A model generated the notes under the pieces. The model ran no database searches, was not told where the DNA came from, and worked only from the letters and a program-made list of their open reading frames with translations. 28,606 bases of DNA from Anaerovoracaceae bacterium (lineage in GTDB: Bacteria > Bacillota > Clostridia > Peptostreptococcales > Anaerovoracaceae): the NCBI GenBank assembly GCA_029983755.1, contig JASBYX010000023.1, forward strand, positions 1-28,606, written 5' to 3'. Positions 7,728-14,148 of this stretch are shown in pieces (position 1 is the first letter of the stretch; each line of letters begins with the position of its first letter). The position numbers were made by a program, and so were the translations under genes.

Positions 7728-8168
7728 ATGGATATTAGCGAAAAAGTGCTCCGGGAAATTATTGAAAAAGTTGTAGAGGAAACCATTAAAAGAAACAAAG
7801 GTGAAGACTTCGAAAAAGAGGTTGATAAGAGCGGTATTTTGGTGGTAAGACCATCTACAGTAAAATGTGAACCATTTGCTGGAGCAGAGGGCGTTTATTT
7901 AAAAGATATTGTAACCCTAGACGAGGCTCCAAGGATGGGTGCAGGTATTATGGAACTTGATCATACAAGCTTTGAATGGACATTAACATATGATGAATAC
8001 GACTATGTTATAGATGGAGAGCTCGAGATAGAAATAGATGGAAGAATAGTCAAGGGTGGTCCTGGAGATATCATATACATTCCGAAGGGGAGCCACATTC
8101 ACTTCCAGACACCTACAACTGCAAGATATGCTTATTTTGTATATCCTGCGGACTGGCAGAGTCAATAA
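7728..8168 (+). CDS. eutQ: EutQ cupin-domain protein (acetate kinase-type), short form
   Basis: Residues 50-146 form the EutQ cupin barrel (GAGIMELDHTSFEWTLTYDE, YVIDGELEIEIDGR, GPGDIIYIPKGSHIHFQTP). Salmonella EutQ has been reported to have acetate kinase activity and to be needed for shell biogenesis. Enterobacterial EutQ is about 230 residues and begins with a separate module (M-K-x-LITAxDIR...SITPxAxE). That module is missing here and replaced by an amphipathic helix, MDISEKVLREIIEKVVEETI, that looks like an encapsulation peptide. The missing module occurs separately at 11696-12073. The ATG follows AAGGAGATAGAT. A 138-base structured gap separates it from eutJ. Confidence 0.92.
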   Translation: MDISEKVLREIIEKVVEETIKRNKGEDFEKEVDKSGILVVRPSTVKCEPFAGAEGVYLKDIVTLDEAPRMGAGIMELDHTSFEWTLTYDEYDYVIDGELEIEIDGRIVKGGPGDIIYIPKGSHIHFQTPTTARYAYFVYPADWQSQ

Positions 8169-8216
8169 AAATGCGGATCAATATAGAGAATTAGAACCTG
8201 ATTTAAAATCCGATAA

Positions 8217-8289
8217 ATAGGCTATCTGATACATAGTCTATATGGCGCGGGAGGCATGGAATTATAACCTGCCTCCAGCCGGTTATTTT
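8217..8289 (+). promoter_or_regulatory. Structured leader between eutQ and eutJ (candidate attenuator)
   Basis: The 138-base gap contains three inverted repeats. Stem A pairs 8217-8225 with 8233-8241 (nine pairs, one G-U, seven-base loop). Stem B pairs 8250-8256 with 8270-8276 (GGAGGCA/TGCCTCC), with two extra G-C pairs possible inside a bulge. Stem C pairs 8264-8269 with 8281-8286 (ATAACC/GGTTAT) and is followed by TTT. B and C cannot form together, because C uses part of the loop of B and encloses its 3' arm. This is the layout of an attenuator, but the T-run is short and the loops do not clearly match the AxxGxx hexaloop expected for EutV-type ANTAR proteins. Confidence 0.45.
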
Positions 8290-8306
8290 GAAAGAGATTT
8301 GATTAG

Positions 8307-9152
8307 ATGGCTAAGAATGAAAAACTTTTTAAAGAATGCAACGTATTTGTAAGAGATTTTGAAAAAGTCATTAAGCAGCCTATTAAATCTGGAGCAACAA
8401 AATATTATACAGGTGTCGATCTTGGAACAGCCTGTGTGGTTGTGGCGGTACTGGATGAAAATCGTAAGCCCGTCGCAGGAGCATATAAGTATGCTGATGT
8501 TGTGAGAGATGGCATGGTTGTGGACTATATGGGTGCTGTCAAACTTGTCCGAGAAATGAAGGAGTCCATAGAGGAAAAACTTGGAGCAGAACTTGTATAT
8601 GCGGCAGCAGCAATTCCTCCGGGGACAAACATACTTGATGGAGGAGCGGTGAAAAATGTTGTGGAAGCAGCAGGATTTCAAGTTACAGCTCTACTAGATG
8701 AACCAACTGCTGCTAACAATCTGCTTAAGATAGAAAATGGAGCGGTTGTGGATATTGGAGGCGGCACAACAGGAGTATCAATTTTTAAAGATGGCAAGGT
8801 TGTCCTTGTGGACGACGAGCCTACAGGCGGCACACATTTTTCCCTTGTTATTTCAGGAGCATATAAGATGCCATTCAAAAATGCAGATGATTACAAGATG
8901 AAAAATAAAAACCACAAAGAAATCTTTCCAGTTGTAAAGCCGGTAATTGACAAGATTTCCTCGATAATTGAGAAAATCATCAAAGGACATGATGTACACC
9001 AGATTTATTTAGTCGGAGGAAGTTCATGTCTTACAGGTATTGAGGAAGTTGTGGAAACTAACCTGGGTATTCCTACTTTTAAACCTAAGAACCCGCTCTT
9101 TATAACTCCACTAGGTATTGCACTAGCTTGCACTAGTGAAGTTATGGAATAG
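8307..9152 (+). CDS. eutJ: EutJ, Hsp70/actin-fold chaperone-like protein
   Basis: EutJ is an actin/Hsp70-superfamily protein of the ethanolamine operon, related to the nucleotide-binding domain of DnaK; its exact role is unknown, with a chaperone or assembly function suspected. At 281 residues it matches enterobacterial EutJ (about 278). The phosphate-1 loop is GVDLGTACVVVAVLD, the hinge region gives LLDEPTAANNLL, the second phosphate loop is VVDIGGGTTGVSIFK, and the adenosine motif is IYLVGGSSCLTGIEE. ADVVRDGMVVDYMGAV is also typical. The ATG is preceded by AAAGAGA at 8291-8297, a weaker ribosome site than those of its neighbours. The next gene follows after nine bases. Confidence 0.95.
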   Translation: MAKNEKLFKECNVFVRDFEKVIKQPIKSGATKYYTGVDLGTACVVVAVLDENRKPVAGAYKYADVVRDGMVVDYMGAVKLVREMKESIEEKLGAELVYAAAAIPPGTNILDGGAVKNVVEAAGFQVTALLDEPTAANNLLKIENGAVVDIGGGTTGVSIFKDGKVVLVDDEPTGGTHFSLVISGAYKMPFKNADDYKMKNKNHKEIFPVVKPVIDKISSIIEKIIKGHDVHQIYLVGGSSCLTGIEEVVETNLGIPTFKPKNPLFITPLGIALACTSEVME

Positions 9153-9161
9153 GAGACGGAA

Positions 9162-9491
9162 ATGGATTTAAGAATTATAAAATCTCCTTCTAAGGGGACA
9201 AGAGATTTATTGAAGCGGAGGATGGGATTTTATGGTCAAGAACCAAGCACATTTGTTGATACGGCAGATGCTGTTGGCCTTGTCCAAGGCAAAATGATAG
9301 ATATGGTCTGTGCTTCCGACATAGCTGAAAAAGCCTCAGGTGTAGAGGTCTATGACGTAAAGGGACTTTGTCCTCAACATATGACGCTTCTAGCTATATT
9401 TGGAGACACGTCCTCTGTAAAGGCCGCTATGAGTGAGATAGAAGACAAAGTGAAAGAAGGAACATACAGTGATTACAGGGAAACTTATTGA
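9162..9491 (+). CDS. Divergent BMC-domain shell protein with GLCPQ pore motif (GrpU-like, probable Fe-S binding)
   Basis: This 109-residue protein has a recognisable but diverged BMC fold, TADAVGLVQGKMIDMVCASDIAEKASGV followed by MTLLAIFGDTSSVKAAMSEIE, preceded by an extra basic N-terminal stretch of about 30 residues. Between the strands, at the place of the pore loop, is GLCPQ (residues 68-72, Cys70). GrpU, the shell protein of glycyl-radical propanediol compartments, carries a conserved G-x-C-P-Q motif and binds an iron-sulfur cluster at its hexamer pore. The match in motif and position argues for a GrpU-type protein here. Nearby PduS-like and PduT-like genes support a redox role. The ATG follows AGGAGACGGAA. 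EutS is the main alternative, but EutS lacks such a cysteine motif. Confidence 0.78.
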   Translation: MDLRIIKSPSKGTRDLLKRRMGFYGQEPSTFVDTADAVGLVQGKMIDMVCASDIAEKASGVEVYDVKGLCPQHMTLLAIFGDTSSVKAAMSEIEDKVKEGTYSDYRETY

Positions 9492-9735
9492 CAACATATG
9501 GGCAACAAGAAAGGCAGAGTCCCTAAAAGGATATAAGCTGATGCTTGCGGAGGTAATAGGCGGGAAAGATGCTGGCAAGCAAATGGTTGTCATTGACACT
9601 ATCAGTGCAGGTATAGGAGATAGGGTTATAATTACTACAGGCTCTTCAGCAAGAAAGATGTTAGAAAGCGATAATATACCTGTTGATGCAGTAGTTGTTG
9701 GGATAATAGATGAAGACTGTGATGTAGTTAAGTAG
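9469..9735 (+). CDS. eutN: Pentameric vertex protein EutN (copy 2)
   Basis: This 88-residue EutN/CcmL-family protein has the characteristic GKLIDNIWATRKAESLKGYKL start, DTISAGIGDRVIITTGSSAR and DAVVVGIIDE end. The start is GTG at 9469, with AAGAAGG at 9454-9460 eight bases upstream. The coding sequence overlaps the preceding shell gene by 23 bases, which suggests translational coupling. It is clearly diverged from the first EutN (6173-6430), so the two are old paralogues rather than a recent duplication. Placement beside the GrpU-, PduS- and PduT-like genes suggests it travelled with that redox module. Confidence 0.93.
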   Translation: MITGKLIDNIWATRKAESLKGYKLMLAEVIGGKDAGKQMVVIDTISAGIGDRVIITTGSSARKMLESDNIPVDAVVVGIIDEDCDVVK

Positions 9736-9750
9736 ACAGAGGGTGAGTAA

Positions 9751-11079
9751 ATGGAGTTAGTTGAAAAAATAAAAGAAGCCGGCATTGTAGGTGCAGGAGG
9801 TGCAGGATTTCCAACACATGCAAAACTTACGTCTAATGCTGAATACATCCTACTTAACGGAGCTGAGTGTGAACCTCTTTTAAGAGTCGATCAACAGCTT
9901 ATGGAGTTTTATGGTAAAGAAATAATTGGTGGTCTCTATTTAGCAGGTAAAGCTGTTGGTGCTAAGGAGGCTATCATAGGAATAAAAACGAAACACAAAA
10001 AAGTTATAGGTATTTTAAATGAGAATATCAGAGAACTGGATCTTCAGGACAAAGTTACGGTTAAGCCAATTCCGGATGTTTATCCTGCAGGAGATGAGCA
10101 GGTTCTTGTATACGAGTTAACGGGAAGAATTGTACCTGAGACAGGGATACCAATCATGGTAGGCTGTGTGGTGATCAATAGTGAGACTGCTTTGAATATT
10201 TTCAACGCTACCCAAGACAAAGCAGTCACTATGAAGTATGTCACCATAGCCGGGGATGTACCTAACCCGATAACAGTGAAGGTTCCGGTGGGTACACCAA
10301 TTAAGTCACTTCTTAAAATGGCAGGTGTTACAGACTTTTCAAAATATTCAATAATAGACGGAGGCCCGATGATGGGACCTCTGCTTGGGGATATCGAGGG
10401 TTATGTCACAAGGAAAACCAAAGGATTAGTAGTACTCGAGTCTGATCATCCACTGATAGAAAAGAAAAAAGTTACTATCAAGAGTGCAAAAATGCTAAAT
10501 ACGTCAGCCTGTGAACAATGCAGACTATGTACAGACTTGTGTCCTAGATACTTGCTTGGACACAGTACACAGCCACATAAAATGGTGAGAGCAATGGGCT
10601 TTGACCTAGTTCCTGATGAAGAGAAAACCATAGCTTTTACCTGTTGCAGTTGCAATCTGTGTGAATACTTTTCATGTCCAGCAGGGATTAAACCTAAGAC
10701 AGCAAACACCTATTATGCCGGTCTTTTGAGAGAGAAGGGCATCAAACATGAGCCCAAAGACCAGTATCATGTGAGAAAAAATAGAGATTTCAGACTGATT
10801 CCATCCAAACGACTGATGGCAAGACTGGGTATACTTAGATTTGAGCAACCAGCGCCTTTACAGGAGGGGGTTGCAATAAGTCCGGAAAAGGTTGGAATAT
10901 CTCTGAAAGATTTTGTGGGTGCACCGGCAGTGGCTAAGGTTTCAGAAGGAGACAAAGTCACAGAAGGACAAATTATAGGAGAGTCTCCTAGCGATGCACT
11001 TGGTACTAAAATACATGCAAGTATAGATGGAATAGTTGATTCTATTGAAGATGATAAAATAATCATAAGGAGGGCTTAG
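9751..11079 (+). CDS. pduS: PduS-like cobalamin reductase / RnfC-family flavin and Fe-S protein
   Basis: PduS of propanediol compartments is an FMN- and Fe-S-containing reductase that lowers cob(III)alamin for the adenosyltransferase. This 442-residue protein has the same order: an NADH/FMN-binding Complex I 51-kDa-type domain starting with GIVGAGGAGFPTHAK, an SLBB domain around residues 160-220 (VTIAGDVPNPITVKVPVGTP), then two cysteine clusters. The first is C254-x2-C257-x2-C260-x3-C264-P; the second comprises C298/C299, C301, C304 and C309-P. The last 80 residues resemble a barrel-sandwich (biotinyl-lipoyl-like) fold. It lies one base before the PduT-like gene, and PduS is known to bind PduT. 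An RnfC-like electron-transfer role is an alternative reading. Confidence 0.9.
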   Translation: MELVEKIKEAGIVGAGGAGFPTHAKLTSNAEYILLNGAECEPLLRVDQQLMEFYGKEIIGGLYLAGKAVGAKEAIIGIKTKHKKVIGILNENIRELDLQDKVTVKPIPDVYPAGDEQVLVYELTGRIVPETGIPIMVGCVVINSETALNIFNATQDKAVTMKYVTIAGDVPNPITVKVPVGTPIKSLLKMAGVTDFSKYSIIDGGPMMGPLLGDIEGYVTRKTKGLVVLESDHPLIEKKKVTIKSAKMLNTSACEQCRLCTDLCPRYLLGHSTQPHKMVRAMGFDLVPDEEKTIAFTCCSCNLCEYFSCPAGIKPKTANTYYAGLLREKGIKHEPKDQYHVRKNRDFRLIPSKRLMARLGILRFEQPAPLQEGVAISPEKVGISLKDFVGAPAVAKVSEGDKVTEGQIIGESPSDALGTKIHASIDGIVDSIEDDKIIIRRA

Positions 11080-11080
11080 G

Positions 11081-11632
11081 ATGTCTGCAAAAGCAATAGG
11101 AATGATTGAATTTAATAGCATTGCGAGGGGTATCTATGTTGCCGACGAAATGGTTAAGACCTCCGATGTTGAGATAGTAACTGCAAACTCAGTATGTCCA
11201 GGTAAATACATAGCAATAGTTCACGGAGATGTGTCTTCCGTTGAGACGTCAGTAAAAAGAGGCCTTGAAATCTCTGAGGAGTTTCTCGTAGATTCACTTG
11301 TAATTCCAAATGTTCATCCTGGAGTTTTTCCGGCTATAGTTTCAGCTACAATGCCCGAAAGAATTCAGGCGCTCGGCATACTTGAATCATATTCTCAAGC
11401 TACAATGGTAATTGCAACAGACGCTGTGCTTAAAGCGGCAGAACTTGAAGCTATTGAGCTGAGATTAGCCACAGGACTTGGGGGGAAAGCATATTTTACT
11501 TTTACAGGAGATGTAGCAGCTGTAAAAGCGGGAATCGAAGTTGGCAAAGAAATAATAGGGAATAATGGGATGTTAATTGATGCGGAGGTAATACCATCGC
11601 CATCAAAGAGATTGATAGAAACCCTTTACTAG
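11081..11632 (+). CDS. pduT: PduT-like tandem-BMC shell protein with candidate Fe-S cysteine
   Basis: PduT is a trimeric double-BMC shell protein that holds a [4Fe-4S] cluster in its central pore through a cysteine from each subunit. This 183-residue protein has two BMC domains (residues 4-90 and about 93-180) and is collinear with PduT: AIGMIEFNSIARGIYVADEM, VDSLVIPNVHPGVFPAI, ALGILESYSQATMVIATDA, LATGLGGKAYFTFTGDVAAV, and VIPSPSK. Cys39 lies in SVCPGKY, at the position of the cluster ligand reported in PduT of Citrobacter (Cys38). The start is ATG with GGAGGG in the end of the upstream gene. The pairing with the PduS-like gene implies electron flow across the shell. Confidence 0.92.
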   Translation: MSAKAIGMIEFNSIARGIYVADEMVKTSDVEIVTANSVCPGKYIAIVHGDVSSVETSVKRGLEISEEFLVDSLVIPNVHPGVFPAIVSATMPERIQALGILESYSQATMVIATDAVLKAAELEAIELRLATGLGGKAYFTFTGDVAAVKAGIEVGKEIIGNNGMLIDAEVIPSPSKRLIETLY

Positions 11633-11695
11633 AAGCTAGAACCCTGGATGACAGATATTTTGTTGAATATTCATGGATACGAAAGGAAGGTTGAA

Positions 11696-12073
11696 ATGAA
11701 GACACTTATAACAGAGAAAACCATTCGAGAATTTGCGAACACAGGCGAAAAGGTTTTCCCAATCGACGAGAACACCCTGATTACGCCATCAGCAAAAGAT
11801 CTTGCTCGAAATGAAGGAATTGTTTTTCGTTGTAGTAGCGAGAAACAAAATAGCAGCATCGGTACTACGGAAAATGTAAGTCGTGCAAGTTGCATGATCC
11901 CTCGTGAGAATTCCGACCTAAGATCTGAAAAGAAGGTTAGTACTGAAAAGGACAGAGGCAGTGAAGATGGTCTTAATAGGCTGGCTAAGCATGCCGGCCG
12001 TGAAAAAATAGTAGAAGCAGTAATTAAAGCCTTGGAAGAAAAAGGTGTTTTGGATCAAATAATTGATAAATAG
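11696..12073 (+). CDS. Small protein with EutQ/EutT N-terminal module and C-terminal encapsulation-like helix
   Basis: I chose ATG 11696 because AAGGAAGG at 11683-11690 is well placed and the protein then opens as MKTLITEKTIREFANTGEKV, which mirrors the N-terminus of enterobacterial EutQ and of EutT in this window (ITE-x2-IR, then LITPSAKDLARNEGI). An upstream in-frame ATG at 11648 adds 16 residues of no recognisable type. Residues 45-95 are a polar Ser/Glu/Lys linker. Residues 98-125 (AGREKIVEAVIKALEEKGVL) form an amphipathic helix like a C-terminal encapsulation peptide. No catalytic domain is present. It may be the detached front half of EutQ, whose cupin half is at 7728-8168. Function unknown. 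Confidence 0.75.
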   Translation: MKTLITEKTIREFANTGEKVFPIDENTLITPSAKDLARNEGIVFRCSSEKQNSSIGTTENVSRASCMIPRENSDLRSEKKVSTEKDRGSEDGLNRLAKHAGREKIVEAVIKALEEKGVLDQIIDK

Positions 12074-12083
12074 GGAGGGAATT

Positions 12084-13583
12084 ATGGAACTGGATAAAGA
12101 TTTAAAGTCGATACAGGAAGCAAGAGATCTCGCGAGAATGGGTGCGAAAGCGGCAAAAGCCCTTGAGGAATATACTGAGGATCAGATTGACAAAATCATA
12201 AAAAATATGGTTAAAGTAGCTGAGGAGAATGCTTTAGAACTGGCCAAGATGGCGGTTGAAGAAACCGGCTTTGGTGTTGTCGAAGATAAGGTTTATAAGA
12301 ATCACATGGCCTCAGGGATGGTTTATGACTACATCAAAGATATGAAGACTCAGGGAATAATAAAAGAAGACAAAGAAAACAAGACCGTTGAGCTTGCTAT
12401 ACCTGTAGGTCTAATTATGGGTATTGTTCCATCAACAAACCCTACATCTACAGTAATCTATAAGTCAATTATTGCCATGAAAGCAAGAAATCCAATTGTT
12501 TTCTCTCCACACCCTTCTGCAGCAAAGTGTACTATTAAGGCAGCGGAGCTGATGAATCAGGCGGCAGTATCTGCCGGTGCACCTGAGCATAGTGTAGGAT
12601 GTCTTAAAACATTGACTATGCAGGCAACGGATGCATTGATGCATGATCCATCTGTTAAGCTTATAATAGCAACAGGCGGGCCGGGTATGGTAAAAGCAGC
12701 ATACAGTGCCGGGAAACCGGCAATCGGCGTTGGAGCCGGGAATTCACCTGCATATATTGAAAATACCGCAAATGTAAAGGATGCTGTTGAAAAAATAATG
12801 GCTAGCAAGACTTTTGATAACGGAACTGTTTGTGCATCTGAGCAATCTATAATTTGTGAATACAGAAATGAAAAGGAAGTAATTGCGGAATTTGAAAAAC
12901 AGGGCGGATATTTTATGACTGAAGATGAAACCAAGAAGGTTTGCCAGCTTCTATTTAGAAATGGAACAGCTATGAACCCTAAGTTTGTAGCAAGAAAACC
13001 ACAGGTCATAGCTGATGCAGCAGGCATATCTATCCCTTCAGGAACTAGAGTTTTAATTGGAAGGCAGAAAGGTGTTGGCCCTGATAGCCCTCTTTCTCAC
13101 GAGAAACTTACAACCGTTTTGGCATTCTATACCGTAGAAAACTGGCAGGAAGCATGTGATCTTTCTATTGAACTCTTACAGAATGGCATAGGGCATACCA
13201 TGAGCATTCACACTGATGACCCGGAAATGGCCTTGAGATTTGCGGCAAAACCGGCTTCAAGAATACTTGTTAATACCGGTGGCACACAAGGTGGAACCGG
13301 GGCATCAACAGGACTTGCACCTGCCTTTACGCTAGGATGCGGAACTATGGGAGGGTCTTCGGTCTCTGAAAATGTTACACCGCTTAACTTAATAAACAAA
13401 AAAGTTCTTGCATATGGAATCAAGGATGTTAGAACACTTGCTCAGGATGATGAAATCTTTCAGAAGTATCATGGAAATAATAAAAATAAAGAAACATCCG
13501 GAGAACCTTCTAATGGAAGCCTTTCCATATCAAAGGATGAGCTAAGCGAGATTATTACTGCAGTTATCAAGGCTATGAAGTAA
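12084..13583 (+). CDS. eutE: Acetaldehyde dehydrogenase (CoA-acylating) EutE with C-terminal encapsulation peptide
   Basis: EutE oxidises acetaldehyde with CoA and NAD to acetyl-CoA, completing the compartment pathway. The start ATG 12084 has GGGAGGG seven bases upstream and gives 499 residues; an upstream ATG at 12063 lacks a ribosome site. The protein is an aldehyde dehydrogenase of the acylating class. It has PVGLIMGIVPSTNPTSTVI in the cofactor domain, IIATGGPGMVKAAYSAGKPAIG, the catalytic NGTVCASEQSI (Cys250), and RILVNTGGTQGGTG near the C-terminus. After a linker rich in Asn, Lys and Ser, residues 481-499 (ISKDELSEIITAVIKAMK) form an amphipathic helix typical of an encapsulation peptide. 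It is the last gene of the operon in this window. Confidence 0.95.
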   Translation: MELDKDLKSIQEARDLARMGAKAAKALEEYTEDQIDKIIKNMVKVAEENALELAKMAVEETGFGVVEDKVYKNHMASGMVYDYIKDMKTQGIIKEDKENKTVELAIPVGLIMGIVPSTNPTSTVIYKSIIAMKARNPIVFSPHPSAAKCTIKAAELMNQAAVSAGAPEHSVGCLKTLTMQATDALMHDPSVKLIIATGGPGMVKAAYSAGKPAIGVGAGNSPAYIENTANVKDAVEKIMASKTFDNGTVCASEQSIICEYRNEKEVIAEFEKQGGYFMTEDETKKVCQLLFRNGTAMNPKFVARKPQVIADAAGISIPSGTRVLIGRQKGVGPDSPLSHEKLTTVLAFYTVENWQEACDLSIELLQNGIGHTMSIHTDDPEMALRFAAKPASRILVNTGGTQGGTGASTGLAPAFTLGCGTMGGSSVSENVTPLNLINKKVLAYGIKDVRTLAQDDEIFQKYHGNNKNKETSGEPSNGSLSISKDELSEIITAVIKAMK

Positions 13584-13605
13584 AACTATAAATATAAAAA
13601 TCTCA

Positions 13606-13634
13606 TTGACAAACCTCATCATTAGAGGTATTCT
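13606..13634 (+). promoter_or_regulatory. Sigma-A-type promoter for the cobalamin riboswitch RNA
   Basis: A perfect -35 hexamer TTGACA at 13606-13611 is followed after 17 bases by TATTCT at 13629-13634 (an overlapping TATAGA lies at 13634-13639). Transcription would begin near 13641, about 15 bases before the riboswitch fold. This shows the riboswitch need not be part of the eut transcript. Confidence 0.75.
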
Positions 13635-13654
13635 ATAGATGTAGCTAAATTAGA

Positions 13655-13835
13655 ATTTCGTGTTCTTGCAATGCAAGCTAAGAGGGAAGCAGGTTAGAAT
13701 CCTGCGCGGTCCCGCCACTGTAAGCGAAGAGCCGATCTCAAGGATTGTGTTTGAAATCACAGTCTAGTAGCCACTGGGAAACTGGGAAGGCTGAGAAAGG
13801 TAGTGATGTGCTGAGCCAGGAGACCTGCACGAGAT
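13655..13835 (+). promoter_or_regulatory. Cobalamin (B12) riboswitch
   Basis: The sequence carries the hallmark cobalamin riboswitch core. GAGGGAAGCAGGTTAGAATC is followed by the GCGGTCCCGCCACTGTAA segment at about 13707-13725, and the B12 box AGCCAGGAGACCTGC lies at 13814-13828. The closing helix P1 can form between TCGTG at 13658-13662 and CACGA at 13828-13832. An intrinsic terminator begins 60 bases downstream, the expected place for an expression platform. The gene next downstream is pcrA, which has no known link with B12, and the riboswitch sits directly after eutE. That makes control of a small RNA, in the manner of EutX/Rli55, more likely than control of pcrA. Confidence 0.95.
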
Positions 13836-13890
13836 GTTTCATCTGGGCGGTGAACCCTGTTGTGAAACGACCTTATATACAGCAAAAACG

Positions 13891-13919
13891 GGCTGTGGGC
13901 TTAACCCACAGTCTTTTTT
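13891..13919 (+). terminator. Intrinsic terminator 1, expression platform of the riboswitch
   Basis: A nine-pair stem (13891-13899 with 13905-13913, one G-U pair) and a five-base loop CTTAA are followed by TTTTTT. It lies 56-60 bases after the riboswitch P1 helix. Confidence 0.85.
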
Positions 13920-13961
13920 ATAGAGACTAGTGGAGAGCCAGATGCTTTTCATTCTTTTTGC

Positions 13962-13992
13962 AGAGACAGGACTCGTCACCCTGTCTCTTTTA
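13962..13992 (+). terminator. Intrinsic terminator 2, before pcrA
   Basis: A perfect nine-pair stem AGAGACAGG/CCTGTCTCT (13962-13970 with 13980-13988) and a nine-base loop are followed by TTTATTTG. It would stop read-through of terminator 1 and insulates pcrA from the eut region. The remaining sequence to 14148 shows only a repeated GAGAGCAAAT (14111-14120 and 14141-14150), the second copy carrying the pcrA ribosome site and start. Confidence 0.75.
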
Positions 13993-14148
13993 TTTGTCCT
14001 TGCATATTTTTAAAATGCCCCGCTTAAGTTTGGGAATGGAATAAGGATCTCTTTGTACTATTCAAAATATGGGGAATGTGATAAACTTATACATACAGAT
14101 TAACACAGTAGAGAGCAAATTTTTAATATAGATAAATTAGGAGAGCAA

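Larger units (their letters stand above)
13641..13992 (+). ncRNA. Candidate EutX/Rli55-like riboswitch-controlled small RNA
   Basis: From the promoter at 13606-13634 to the second terminator at 13962-13992 there is no credible protein gene. The stretch holds the riboswitch, terminator 1 (13891-13919), a hairpin pairing 13931-13938 with 13944-13951, and terminator 2. A short RNA (about 280 bases, ligand bound) and a longer RNA (about 350 bases) are the natural products. In Enterococcus and Listeria the long form sequesters the antiterminator EutV. I do not find textbook EutV-binding dual hexaloops here, so the mechanism is inference. Confidence 0.5.

Noticed and set aside
8217..8276. EutV-type ANTAR dual hairpin upstream of eutJ
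   Set aside because: Two hairpins are present, but their loops (seven and eight bases) do not show the A1/G4 hexaloop required, so I keep it only as a general attenuator candidate.
9162..9491. Calling this shell protein EutS
   Set aside because: EutS is a usual member of eut operons, but the cysteine-containing GLCPQ loop and the different N-terminus fit GrpU better.
13745..13930. Open frame of 61 codons inside the region after eutE
   Set aside because: It lies across the cobalamin riboswitch and its terminator, has no ribosome binding site, and its sequence is explained by the RNA fold.
13891..13988. EutX-type ANTAR dual hexaloops in the riboswitch RNA
   Set aside because: The three hairpins have loops of five, five and nine bases, none matching AxxGxx. 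The EutX comparison therefore rests on arrangement only.
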